A DNA stretch of 64,000 nucleotides from Lewinellaceae bacterium (GTDB taxonomy: Bacteria; Bacteroidota; Bacteroidia; Chitinophagales; Saprospiraceae): contig JACJYO010000008.1 of the NCBI GenBank assembly GCA_020636075.1, forward strand, positions 203,893 to 267,892, written 5' to 3'. The position numbers were made by a program, and so were the translations under genes. The notes beneath the pieces are model-generated. The model was given only the letters and a program-made list of their open reading frames with translations. It ran no database searches and had not been told where the DNA came from. Positions 1 to 7,699 of this stretch are shown in pieces. The stretch's first letter is position 1, and each line of letters starts with the position of its first letter.

Positions 1-627
1 ACTTGCACTGTACCGTGCACGCAAGAATTTCGGGAAATAACTGTTGTAAAGTTCCACCGCCTCTGCATGCGGCTTGCCTAACCCGGAAACATACACCCAC
101 AAACTAAAAATGCTCAGGGGTATCAGAAAACAGGCCAACCCGACAAGTGATAAGATCAACTGCTGCCGGGGCGTGCGGGTGCCTGTGCCCGGAAAGTAGA
201 CAACATGGTTGGGCTCGGTCCAATAATAGTTGCGAATGCGGTAAACCCCGATGAGCAGAAGCACATCGATGATCGGGCCGACCAGGACGAAAAGGTTGAA
301 CTTGAAAAACGATCCGTTTTGCCAACTCAGCACCATCCAGGGCACGATTCCGGATACGACACTCAAGATCAATACCGTGTACATCAGGCGCAGCGAAAAG
401 GATTTTTTTTGCAAAAAAAATACCCCGGCCAGGAGGTACAACACGTCCACAAAATTGCCAAAGTAGTTGGCGTACTGCGGCCATCGGGGTGTCTGCGCAT
501 TTCCTGCTGTGGACCCTATACCTGAAATTCCACCCATCATCAGCATGAGAAAGATATCAAGTACGCCCAATACCCCAAAAACGATACACACGACGCCGAT
601 AAGGGTGATCCAGCCAGATGTTTTCAT
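1..627 (-). CDS. Multi-pass membrane protein, C-terminus cut by window edge
   Basis: An open frame runs from an ATG at 627 to the left edge of the window without a stop (209 codons visible), so the C-terminus is missing. The N-terminus MKTSGWITLIGVVCIVFG is a hydrophobic segment. Further hydrophobic stretches follow at roughly residues 60-73, 80-97, 108-125 and 160-185, giving four to five membrane spans with short polar loops. I do not recognise a family and see no catalytic motif. Next to it lies a repeat-containing intergenic region. The frame is favoured over overlapping frames because it alone gives a coherent membrane-protein pattern. Confidence 0.7.
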   Translation of the reverse strand, partial: MKTSGWITLIGVVCIVFGVLGVLDIFLMLMMGGISGIGSTAGNAQTPRWPQYANYFGNFVDVLYLLAGVFFLQKKSFSLRLMYTVLILSVVSGIVPWMVLSWQNGSFFKFNLFVLVGPIIDVLLLIGVYRIRNYYWTEPNHVVYFPGTGTRTPRQQLILSLVGLACFLIPLSIFSLWVYVSGLGKPHAEAVELYNSYFPKFLRARYSAS

Positions 628-787
628 AAGCGGCGGCTTGGTGGGCAAGTACAGACCGGAATAACTACACGCAGATGCATTGCCCGGAGAAACTCAATTA
701 AGCAATGTATAGCCTTAATATTCAAATTGCCGCTGCCGATGGGCCGCTTCCCGGATGATTTTGATCAGCTGGACTGGGCGAGGCATG

Positions 788-963
788 TTTGCTACCAACT
801 TAGGTTTTGAATTCAATTGATTACATGATTGAAGAAGTAGTTCACCATCGTAAAAAGTGCCCCTTTTCAACTATGATGCGCACACTACGCTTACTTCTGC
901 AATCATGTATTCATGTAATCTATTAATCTTCAATCTAAAACATTTAATTGATGGCTAGGGGAG
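788..963. repeat. Degenerate copy of inverted-repeat element (GCCAxCAACTTA family)
   Basis: The gene-free stretch 628-1065 holds this element. Its ends are GCTACCAACTTA (791-802) and TTAATTGATGGCTAGGGGAG (943-962), imperfect inverted repeats. The inside carries ATTGATTACATGATTGAAGA and, inverted, CAATCATGTATTCATGTAAT. The same inner and outer sequences recur at 13865-14116. No coding frame is evident inside. Confidence 0.6.
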
Positions 964-1065
964 CATGTAGCAGTTTCAATATTGGGAATTCTTTGGCGTA
1001 ATCTCTGCTGAAAAGGGCCATGGATAATATCTCGATTTTTAAAAGTCAATCCCTGGATCAAACCA

Positions 1066-1536
1066 TCACTCCAACCAAAACCCAACCGGCAGCTCCATCC
1101 GGAATGCCACAGGCACCGAATCAACCAATAGGGGCCGGTAACCCTGGCGGGTGGATTGCCGGTAGGCTTGTTTGGCCGAGTTGTCACAAGCTGCAGTCAG
1201 CGATTGCTTGATGCCAACTTCCTGCACCTGCCCGGTAGCGTCGACGCTAACGGCCAGGATCACGATCCCGCTGATGCCATTTTCACGGGCAGTGGCCGGG
1301 TATTTCATGGCGCCGTAAAAATCACGCACCCATTGCTCCTTGCCTTGCCGGGGCTCCGGTGGTTCAGCCGGTTGAATGCGTTCAAAACTGCCGTCGGTAT
1401 TGGTGTCGGCGAAATACTTAATTTCCGGTAAGGTTCGGGCAGGTTTGGCGGAAGTGACTGGGCTGCTTGAGATACAGCCTGCAAGTGCTGAAGCGATCAG
1501 AAAAATGGATAAAACGGTGGTCGACAACGGGTACAT
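1066..1536 (-). CDS. TonB C-terminal-domain lipoprotein
   Basis: 156 residues from the ATG at 1536, chosen because it places a lipoprotein signal at the N-terminus (MYPLSTTVLSIFLIASALAG then Cys; lipobox ALAGC). A longer frame upstream adds 34 residues without signal character. The C-terminal ~80 residues (WVRDFYGAMKYPATARENGI, then VILAVSVDATGQVQEVGIKQ) match the TonB_C fold, in which 'YP..A...GI.G.V...V...G.V....' is typical. Many Bacteroidota have such short TonB-C proteins that lack the membrane anchor of true TonB. They may interact with outer-membrane receptors, but the partner is unknown. It is divergent to the TonB receptor at 2140, which may or may not be related. Confidence 0.75.
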   Translation of the reverse strand: MYPLSTTVLSIFLIASALAGCISSSPVTSAKPARTLPEIKYFADTNTDGSFERIQPAEPPEPRQGKEQWVRDFYGAMKYPATARENGISGIVILAVSVDATGQVQEVGIKQSLTAACDNSAKQAYRQSTRQGYRPLLVDSVPVAFRMELPVGFWLE

Positions 1537-1674
1537 AATTTGTAGTTTAGAAGGTAAACGTTGAATGCGGAACAAAGGATTGGCCGCGATGCACAGGGTT
1601 TTAGGCCCCACGCCAGGTTTGGATGCCAGCAAGGGCACAAATTCATAAACTACAGTTTCCGGAGTGCGTATTTT

Positions 1675-1917
1675 TCATCCGCCAGGCCACATCCGCCGGG
1701 CCAGCCATAGCAATCCACTCAGCACTACGCTCAGGAGGATCATCGTAGTCACCGGAATATAAAGATTGAAATTTTCCCGTTCAATGCGGATATCGCCGGG
1801 CAGACGCCCCAGCCAGCTGAGCTTGTCCTGAAGCGCCCAGGTAAGCAAGCCCAGTACGATGAGCAGTGCACCGGCTGCGAGGAGTAATTTGGGCAGGGAA
1901 TTGGTATTGAATTCCAT
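1675..1917 (-). CDS. DUF2905 family small membrane protein
   Basis: 80 residues starting at the ATG at 1917, which gives MEFNTNSLPKLLLAAGALLI. Two hydrophobic segments flank the family hallmark LGRLPGDIRIERENF. The order (membrane segment, glycine-leucine-proline-glycine-aspartate motif, second membrane segment) is that of DUF2905. The function of the family is unknown. The longer frame up to 2010 is not supported, since its extra residues have no family match. Confidence 0.82.
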   Translation of the reverse strand: MEFNTNSLPKLLLAAGALLIVLGLLTWALQDKLSWLGRLPGDIRIERENFNLYIPVTTMILLSVVLSGLLWLARRMWPGG

Positions 1918-2139
1918 ACGCGAGCAATTTATCTGGTTTATGTGCCAACTGTTTTTACGCCCATTTGGAACGTTGTTATTGAGAAGACAAAATACCGAAC
2001 TACCAGCCAATTCGTCGTTCTAAAAACAGGTTTTGAAGATATTTTCCGCATCCGGACCGGATTTTCCCCGAACTATGCACCCGCAAAAACGCACCCGCTC
2101 CACAGTACATTGGGCGACAACGCACCGCAACACAAGTTC

Positions 2140-4311
2140 ATGAAAACACAGTATCTCCTCGCATTTTTTACCTTTTTATCCTTTTCCCTTACCGCTCAAA
2201 CCACCATGATCAAAGGCCGGGTGACCGACGCCTCCAAAAATGCCCTGGCCGGCGCCAACATCCTCCTGCGCGATACCTACGACGGGGCTACAGCCGATGC
2301 CAACGGCGCCTTTGAATTTGAAACGGAAGAGTCCGGTCCGCAAACGCTGCAAGTTACCTACCTCGGCTTCGACTCCGTGGTGCAAAAAGTGACACTCTCC
2401 GGCGGTGTGCTGGAGTTCAACCCCGTCATGCGGGAGGCCTTCAACGAACTGAAAGTAGTGGTGATCTCCGCCGGGGCTTTCGAAGCCAGCGACGAAAAGA
2501 AGGTCACCGTACTGCGCCCACTCGATATTGTAACGACCGCCTCGGCAGGCGGCGACACCTACGGCGCGCTCAAAACTCTGCCCGGCGCCCAGGTGTCAAC
2601 GGGCGATGTAGAGGGTTTGTTTGTGCGCGGGGGATCAGGCTCGGAAGCGCCGACCTTTATCGACGGCATGCTCGTGCGCAACCCCTTTTTCGCCAGCTCA
2701 CCCGATTATGCTTCGCGCGGCCGCTTCAACCCTTTCCTGTTCAAAGGCACCGTATTTAGCACCGGCGGCTACTCGGCGCAGTACGGGCAAGGCATGTCGT
2801 CGGCACTCATCCTCGAATCGGCTGACCTGCCCGATCAGTCGGCCGGCACGGCAGCCATATCGTCTGTGGGCCTCGGTTATGGCCGGGTCCAGTTGTCGAA
2901 AGACAAACGGCGGTCCATCGGTGGCGGCATCAACTACTCCAACCTGGCGCCGTATTTCTGGCTGGTAAAAGAAAAACCGGACTTCACACAAAAACCCGAA
3001 TCGGCCGGCGCCGAGGCTTTTTTTCGCCAAAAAACGAGCGAAACGGGCCTGATCAAATTTTACGGCTATTACAACTGGGGGCGTGTAGGCTTCAATACCG
3101 ACGCCCCCGACGGCAGCATCTTCGGTTTTTCTGTAAAAAATCACAACCTCTACACCAACCTCAGCTGGTCCAACTTGCTGGGCGACCACTGGAAACTGCA
3201 ACTCGGCACTTCCTACGCCCGCGACTGGAACAACATCGGCACCTCGTTCAACACCGGCAACATCTCGCCCGATACCTTTTTTCTGCGCAACAGCTTCGGC
3301 CAGTTTCGGGCAGTGGCCACGCGTTTTTTCGGCCGCCTGACCAGCCTGCGCTTCGGCGGGGAAATGCAGTTTGGACATGAGGAATTTGAAAACCGCTACT
3401 TCGGCGCCTCCGACTACAACGACCGCTACAGCGCCGGTTTTGTCGAAACCGACCTGTATATGACCACCAAACTGGTCGCCCGTTTGGGTCTTCGGGCCGA
3501 GCATTCCAGTTTGCTGGAGCAGGCGCGGGTATCGCCCCGGGTATCGTTGGCTTACAAGTTGGGCGATGGCGACCAGGTTTCCTTTGCCTGGGGACATTTT
3601 TACCAAAAAGGCGACAGCCTCCTGCGTTGGCAAAACCAGTACGGGCAAATCCCCGGCTACCAGCGCGCCGAACATTTTATCCTGAATTATCAATACATCC
3701 TCAACGATCGCACTTTTCGCGTGGAGGGCTATTACAAAAAATACCGCGACCTGATCACTACGCGGGGCGATTTGCGTAACGACGGTACGGGTTATGCCCA
3801 GGGTGTCGAATTCTTTTTCAGAGACAAGAAAAGCCTGAAAAACATGGATTTTTGGCTTTCCTATTCCTGGCTCGACACCAAGCGGCAGTTTCAGTGGTAC
3901 CCGGTGAAAGCGCAGCCGGGCTATGCGGCCAACCATGTATCGACGCTTGTGGTTAAAAAGTTTTTTCCCGACATCACCACCAGCCTCAGTTTGAGCTACA
4001 ATTACGCCACAGGCCGGCCCTACTACAATCCCAACCGACCGGTTGACGAATTTCTCTCCGACCGGACCCCCGACTACCACAACCTCAGCATGAGCGCCAG
4101 TTACCTCACCACGATCCGGGGCGCATTTACGGTGTTTGTGCTGAGTGTGCAAAATGTGCTCCGGCAAAACCAGGTGTTCGATTACCGGTACTCTCCCGAT
4201 GGCACCATGCGTACGGCAATTTCGCCTGCGGCAAAACAGTTTTTCTTTATCGGGGCCTTTTTCAGTTGGGGCACCGACCGGCGTCAGGAAGTGCTGGATA
4301 ATCAACTTTAA
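2140..4311 (+). CDS. TonB-dependent outer-membrane receptor
   Basis: 723 residues from the ATG at 2140, where a clear signal peptide begins (MKTQYLLAFFTFLSFSLTAQ). Residues ~24-105 form a carboxypeptidase-regulatory-like beta-sandwich (IKGRVTDASKNALAGANILL). The plug follows, with LKTLPGAQVSTGDVEGLFVR and GGSGSEAPTFIDGMLVRNPF. The rest has the alternating pattern of a 22-strand barrel, ending in a short aromatic strand. The N-terminal domain plus plug is typical of Bacteroidota receptors without a SusD partner. No SusD, no sensor and no siderophore genes are adjacent, so the substrate is unknown. A TPR protein follows 58 bp downstream. Confidence 0.9.
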   Translation: MKTQYLLAFFTFLSFSLTAQTTMIKGRVTDASKNALAGANILLRDTYDGATADANGAFEFETEESGPQTLQVTYLGFDSVVQKVTLSGGVLEFNPVMREAFNELKVVVISAGAFEASDEKKVTVLRPLDIVTTASAGGDTYGALKTLPGAQVSTGDVEGLFVRGGSGSEAPTFIDGMLVRNPFFASSPDYASRGRFNPFLFKGTVFSTGGYSAQYGQGMSSALILESADLPDQSAGTAAISSVGLGYGRVQLSKDKRRSIGGGINYSNLAPYFWLVKEKPDFTQKPESAGAEAFFRQKTSETGLIKFYGYYNWGRVGFNTDAPDGSIFGFSVKNHNLYTNLSWSNLLGDHWKLQLGTSYARDWNNIGTSFNTGNISPDTFFLRNSFGQFRAVATRFFGRLTSLRFGGEMQFGHEEFENRYFGASDYNDRYSAGFVETDLYMTTKLVARLGLRAEHSSLLEQARVSPRVSLAYKLGDGDQVSFAWGHFYQKGDSLLRWQNQYGQIPGYQRAEHFILNYQYILNDRTFRVEGYYKKYRDLITTRGDLRNDGTGYAQGVEFFFRDKKSLKNMDFWLSYSWLDTKRQFQWYPVKAQPGYAANHVSTLVVKKFFPDITTSLSLSYNYATGRPYYNPNRPVDEFLSDRTPDYHNLSMSASYLTTIRGAFTVFVLSVQNVLRQNQVFDYRYSPDGTMRTAISPAAKQFFFIGAFFSWGTDRRQEVLDNQL

Positions 4312-4369
4312 GAAATTGCGTTTTGATCTCGCTCTTATTTACCATTTTGATAAAAAAAATAAAACGACT

Positions 4370-5020
4370 ATGAAAAACACACTTTTTATGCTGCTCTTTT
4401 TGGCTCTGGCTGCCGGCCTACAGGCCCAGACGAATCCCAAATACGTGGCCGCCATGGAAAAAGCACTCGCTGGTATGGATACCCTCGGCCAGGGCGACCA
4501 ATGGCTTGTGAAGTCCAATATGTTTGAGCGCATAGCCCAAAAAGAAACCGGCGAATGGCTGCCGCCCTATTACGTGGCACTCTGCCAGGCGATGATTTTC
4601 AACCTCGACCAGGACGCGTCCAGGTACGAAGCGCTTTGCGAAAAAGCCGAGCGTTTTGTTGCCGTGGCGGATTCGCTCAACCCCAACAACTCCGAAGTTT
4701 ACGTGTTGAAAAGCATGATCGCCGGCATGCGCATCCGGATCAACCCCATGGTCAATGGGCAGAAATTTGGCCCCCTAGCCGCTATGACATTGGAAAAAGC
4801 AATGGAGCTGGACCCGGAAAATCCGCGTGTTTACATGAACAAGGGCATCAGCCTGTTTTTTACCCCACCCCAATGGGGCGGCGATCCGGCGAAAGGGAAA
4901 GAGTTGATGGAACTCGCAGACGAGAAATTCGCAGCGTTTAAACCAGCTTCATCCATCCATCCGAATTGGGGCAAAAGCACGAATGACTACATTTTAGACA
5001 TGGCCCGGAAACAGAAATAA
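4370..5020 (+). CDS. Secreted TPR-like protein
   Basis: 216 residues from ATG 4370, where a signal peptide starts (MKNTLFMLLFLALAAGLQAQ). The mature part is all-helical with TPR-like spacing: ALAGMDTLGQ, then YYVALCQAMIFNLDQDASRY, AVADSLNPNNSEVYVLKSMI, LEKAMELDPENPRVYMNKGI. It ends near the stop with a short helical tail. Co-directional with the TonB receptor upstream and the flavoprotein 19 bp downstream, so it may share a transcript. Role unknown; periplasmic scaffold is an inference from the repeat type and signal. Confidence 0.75.
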   Translation: MKNTLFMLLFLALAAGLQAQTNPKYVAAMEKALAGMDTLGQGDQWLVKSNMFERIAQKETGEWLPPYYVALCQAMIFNLDQDASRYEALCEKAERFVAVADSLNPNNSEVYVLKSMIAGMRIRINPMVNGQKFGPLAAMTLEKAMELDPENPRVYMNKGISLFFTPPQWGGDPAKGKELMELADEKFAAFKPASSIHPNWGKSTNDYILDMARKQK

Positions 5021-5039
5021 TCGGGTTGCTCGACGAAAA

Positions 5040-6632
5040 ATGCCAACTACGCTCGAACTTGTACTCAACCCGGAGGAGCGCGATTCCGAAGCGCTGTTGC
5101 GAAAAAAAGCTGCCCAACAGGCCGGTATCCCACTTCAGGCGGTTAGTCACCTCGAAATTCTGAAGGTTTCGCTGGATGCGCGCAGCCGCTCGCCGGTTTT
5201 CCGGATGCGGGTAGACGTGTATGGTCCGGGTGAAGTATACAACCCGGAGCCGGCCATCCTGTCGGGGTACAAGCCGGTCGACGGCAGCCGGGGGCGGGTG
5301 TTGATCGTTGGGGCAGGGCCGGCGGGCTATTTTGCAGCGTTGGAGTTGCTGGAGCAGGGAGTGCAGCCCATTGTGCTCGACCGGGGAAAAGATGTGCGCA
5401 CACGCCGGCGCGACCTGCGTGCCATCCAGCAGTTCAATGAGGTGAATCCCCATTCGAACTATTGTTTTGGCGAAGGCGGCGCCGGCACCTATTCCGACGG
5501 CAAGCTGTACACCCGTTCAGTCAAGCGCGGCAACCTGCAAAAGGCCCTGCGCCTGCTGGTCGAGCATGGCGCCAAGTCCGACATCCTCAGCGAGGCGCAT
5601 CCGCACATCGGTTCCAACAAGTTGCCCGGCGTGGTGCAGAATATCCGGGAAACAATCCTGCACTACGGCGGGGAGGTTCATTTTGGGCAGCTGGTTACCG
5701 ATTTTATATTGAAAAACGGCGTCGTGCAGGGTGTGCGCACGCAAACTGTTGCACCGGAGAAAAATGCCGAAACTACCCGCGAATGGCTGGCCGATGCCGT
5801 CATCCTGGCTACCGGCCATTCGGCCCGTGATATCTACCGGCTCCTGCATGCCAGTGATATTAAAATCGAAGCCAAACCCTTTGCCCTGGGGGTTCGTGTG
5901 GAGCATCCGCAAGCGCTGATCGATGAAATCCAGTATCACCAAAACCCGCGCAATGCCCACTTGCCGGCAGCCAGCTACAGCCTGGTGTGTCAGATTCGCG
6001 AACGGGGCGTGTTCTCCTTTTGCATGTGTCCGGGCGGCCTCATCGTGCCGGCGGCCACCGCGCCGGGCGAGATCGTGGTGAACGGCATGAGCATGAGCCG
6101 CCGCGATTCCCCCTACGCCAATTCGGGCGTAGTCACCTCGGTGGAAGTGGAAGACCTGAAGGCCTGGGAAAAGTACGGGGTGTTTGCCCATTTGGAATTT
6201 CAGGCAGCGGTGGAACGCCGGATGTTTGCCGCCGGCGACGGCAGCCAACGCGGTCCGGCACTTCGTTTGCCCGATTTTATTGCCGGGAAACTGTCGGCCG
6301 ATCTGCCGGGTACCTCCTACATCCCGGGCGTTTTTCCGGCGCCGCTGTATGATTTGTTGCCGCCCTTTATTTACAAACGCCTGCGCGACGGCCTCGCCCG
6401 ATTTGGCCAGCTTATGCGCGGGTATTACACCAACGAGGCTATCGTGGTGGGCACGGAAAGCCGGAGCAGTGCGCCGGTGCGTATTCCGCGCGACCCGGCT
6501 ACGCTCATGCATCCGGAGGTGCAGGGGCTTTACCCCTGTGGGGAAGGTGCCGGCTATGCAGGTGGCATCCTCTCGGCGGCAATGGACGGGCAGCGCGTGG
6601 CGCAGGCAGTGGGCGCAGTTGTTTTGAAGTAA
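5040..6632 (+). CDS. FAD-dependent dehydrogenase, COG2509 type
   Basis: 530 residues, about the usual size of the family. An N-terminal ~85-residue domain precedes the nucleotide-binding region at residues ~88-120, VLIVGAGPAGYFAALELLEQ followed by the acidic end of strand 2 (VLDRG). The stretch NYCFGEGGAGTYSDGKLYTR is characteristic of the family, as is the C-terminal FAD contact YPCGEGAGYAGGILSAAMDG. Cytoplasmic; the physiological substrate of this widely conserved family is not known. It starts 19 bp after the TPR gene stop. No signs of damage. Confidence 0.9.
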   Translation: MPTTLELVLNPEERDSEALLRKKAAQQAGIPLQAVSHLEILKVSLDARSRSPVFRMRVDVYGPGEVYNPEPAILSGYKPVDGSRGRVLIVGAGPAGYFAALELLEQGVQPIVLDRGKDVRTRRRDLRAIQQFNEVNPHSNYCFGEGGAGTYSDGKLYTRSVKRGNLQKALRLLVEHGAKSDILSEAHPHIGSNKLPGVVQNIRETILHYGGEVHFGQLVTDFILKNGVVQGVRTQTVAPEKNAETTREWLADAVILATGHSARDIYRLLHASDIKIEAKPFALGVRVEHPQALIDEIQYHQNPRNAHLPAASYSLVCQIRERGVFSFCMCPGGLIVPAATAPGEIVVNGMSMSRRDSPYANSGVVTSVEVEDLKAWEKYGVFAHLEFQAAVERRMFAAGDGSQRGPALRLPDFIAGKLSADLPGTSYIPGVFPAPLYDLLPPFIYKRLRDGLARFGQLMRGYYTNEAIVVGTESRSSAPVRIPRDPATLMHPEVQGLYPCGEGAGYAGGILSAAMDGQRVAQAVGAVVLK

Positions 6633-6639
6633 CGGATAG

Positions 6640-7620
6640 TTACCGGCATTTGCTCGAAAAGTCGACCAGCCAATTGTTCCAGTTTTTTACCACGGTTTCC
6701 TTGTTTGCGCCTGCCACTTTCGGCGCCAGATTCTTGAGCTCGGCGAGCAGTTCGGTGCGCACGTTCTGGTATTGACAGAGGTTGTCGTTCAGCCATTTGC
6801 GTTCGTTCTGGATCCATGCGGTTTCCTGCGCCAGCCAGGGTTGATTTTCAATTTCAAATAATTTTCTGAAAATCGTTTCCAGTTTGTCCCGGGTTTCCAG
6901 CCAGGTTTTGGCGGCGCCCAGTTGAGCGGTCAGCAGGTAAAATTTGGTTTCGTCATTGATCCCCGGTACCTCCTTCAGGGCCTTTTGGTAATAGGCAAAT
7001 GCTAAAGGCCGCTGTTTGGTATTATCCCAATCTTTGATGAATTTTTTTGAAAACTCCAGATACTTGGCTTTTGCCGCTGCCGGGTCGTTGAGCACGTCGG
7101 TAAATGTGTCGAAGGAGGCGGTGTATATCTCCTGGTAAACAGCATAGGCTTGGTCGGTTTTCATCAGGCCGGGTAGTGCCGTCATCATGGCCTCGTCGCG
7201 CGGAAGCCGCACCTGGCTTTCCTTCATGGCCTTCAGGCTGTTTTTGGCTGATTCTTCCGCGTCCTTGTAGTTCCCCAGTTTCCACTCGCAAAGCGCTTGC
7301 AGGGTATACGCCGTCGACAATACGCCGTTTCGCTTCAAATTGGCCCGGCGCTGGAGCGATTTGTGTACCTGCCCGTAAGCCAGGCTGTAGTAAAATTCCG
7401 GCGTGTTGGTTGGGGCCAGCGCCTCCTGGGCTGCCTGAGACTCCGCGGTCCATTCGTTGGCCTGGGCGCCGGTGAAGCGTTGGGCGTTTTCGATTGTTGC
7501 TGCCTTATTAAAAGAATGTTGGGCCTGGTCCAGGTAGATCAGGTGGACACAACCGGTAGCGCTCCACAAGGTGAACAGGAGCAGTGTGTAGCGGATAGAT
7601 TTCAAAAAGGGTGTTTTCAT
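6640..7620 (-). CDS. Lipoprotein with helical repeats, unknown function
   Basis: 326 residues. The N-terminus (MKTPFLKSIRYTLLLFTLWS, then ATGC) looks like a lipoprotein signal with an imperfect lipobox. The mature part is helical with TPR-like segments: YYSLAYGQVHKSLQRRANLK, AYTLQALCEWKLGNYKDAEE and YYQKALKEVPGINDETKFYL. I recognise no named family. It lies 79 bp downstream of the large helical gene at 7700-10309 in the same direction, with a hairpin between them, so the two may be partly co-transcribed. Tail-to-tail with the flavoprotein gene. Confidence 0.7.
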   Translation of the reverse strand: MKTPFLKSIRYTLLLFTLWSATGCVHLIYLDQAQHSFNKAATIENAQRFTGAQANEWTAESQAAQEALAPTNTPEFYYSLAYGQVHKSLQRRANLKRNGVLSTAYTLQALCEWKLGNYKDAEESAKNSLKAMKESQVRLPRDEAMMTALPGLMKTDQAYAVYQEIYTASFDTFTDVLNDPAAAKAKYLEFSKKFIKDWDNTKQRPLAFAYYQKALKEVPGINDETKFYLLTAQLGAAKTWLETRDKLETIFRKLFEIENQPWLAQETAWIQNERKWLNDNLCQYQNVRTELLAELKNLAPKVAGANKETVVKNWNNWLVDFSSKCR

Positions 7621-7648
7621 TTTTTATTTGTTTAAACGTGTGGTTCTA

Positions 7649-7682
7649 AGTGTCGGTCTGACTTTGAGTCAGGCCGACACTA
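7649..7682. other. Hairpin between two minus-strand genes (GACTT/AAGTC type)
   Basis: A 15-bp near-perfect stem, AGTGTCGGTCTGACT paired with AGTCAGGCCGACACT, closes on a 3-4 base loop. There is no T-run on the minus strand, so it is not a classical Rho-independent terminator; it could slow polymerase or protect the upstream mRNA. Similar hairpins with a GACTT..AAGTC core occur at 19804-19834 and 51929-51953. Confidence 0.55.
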
Positions 7683-7699
7683 TGCGCAAGATTCAGTAT

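Noticed and set aside
2698..4305. 535-residue minus-strand frame opposite the TonB receptor
   Set aside because: It is the complement of a clear receptor gene with signal peptide, plug and barrel; its translation has no domain and arises from GC-rich codon use.
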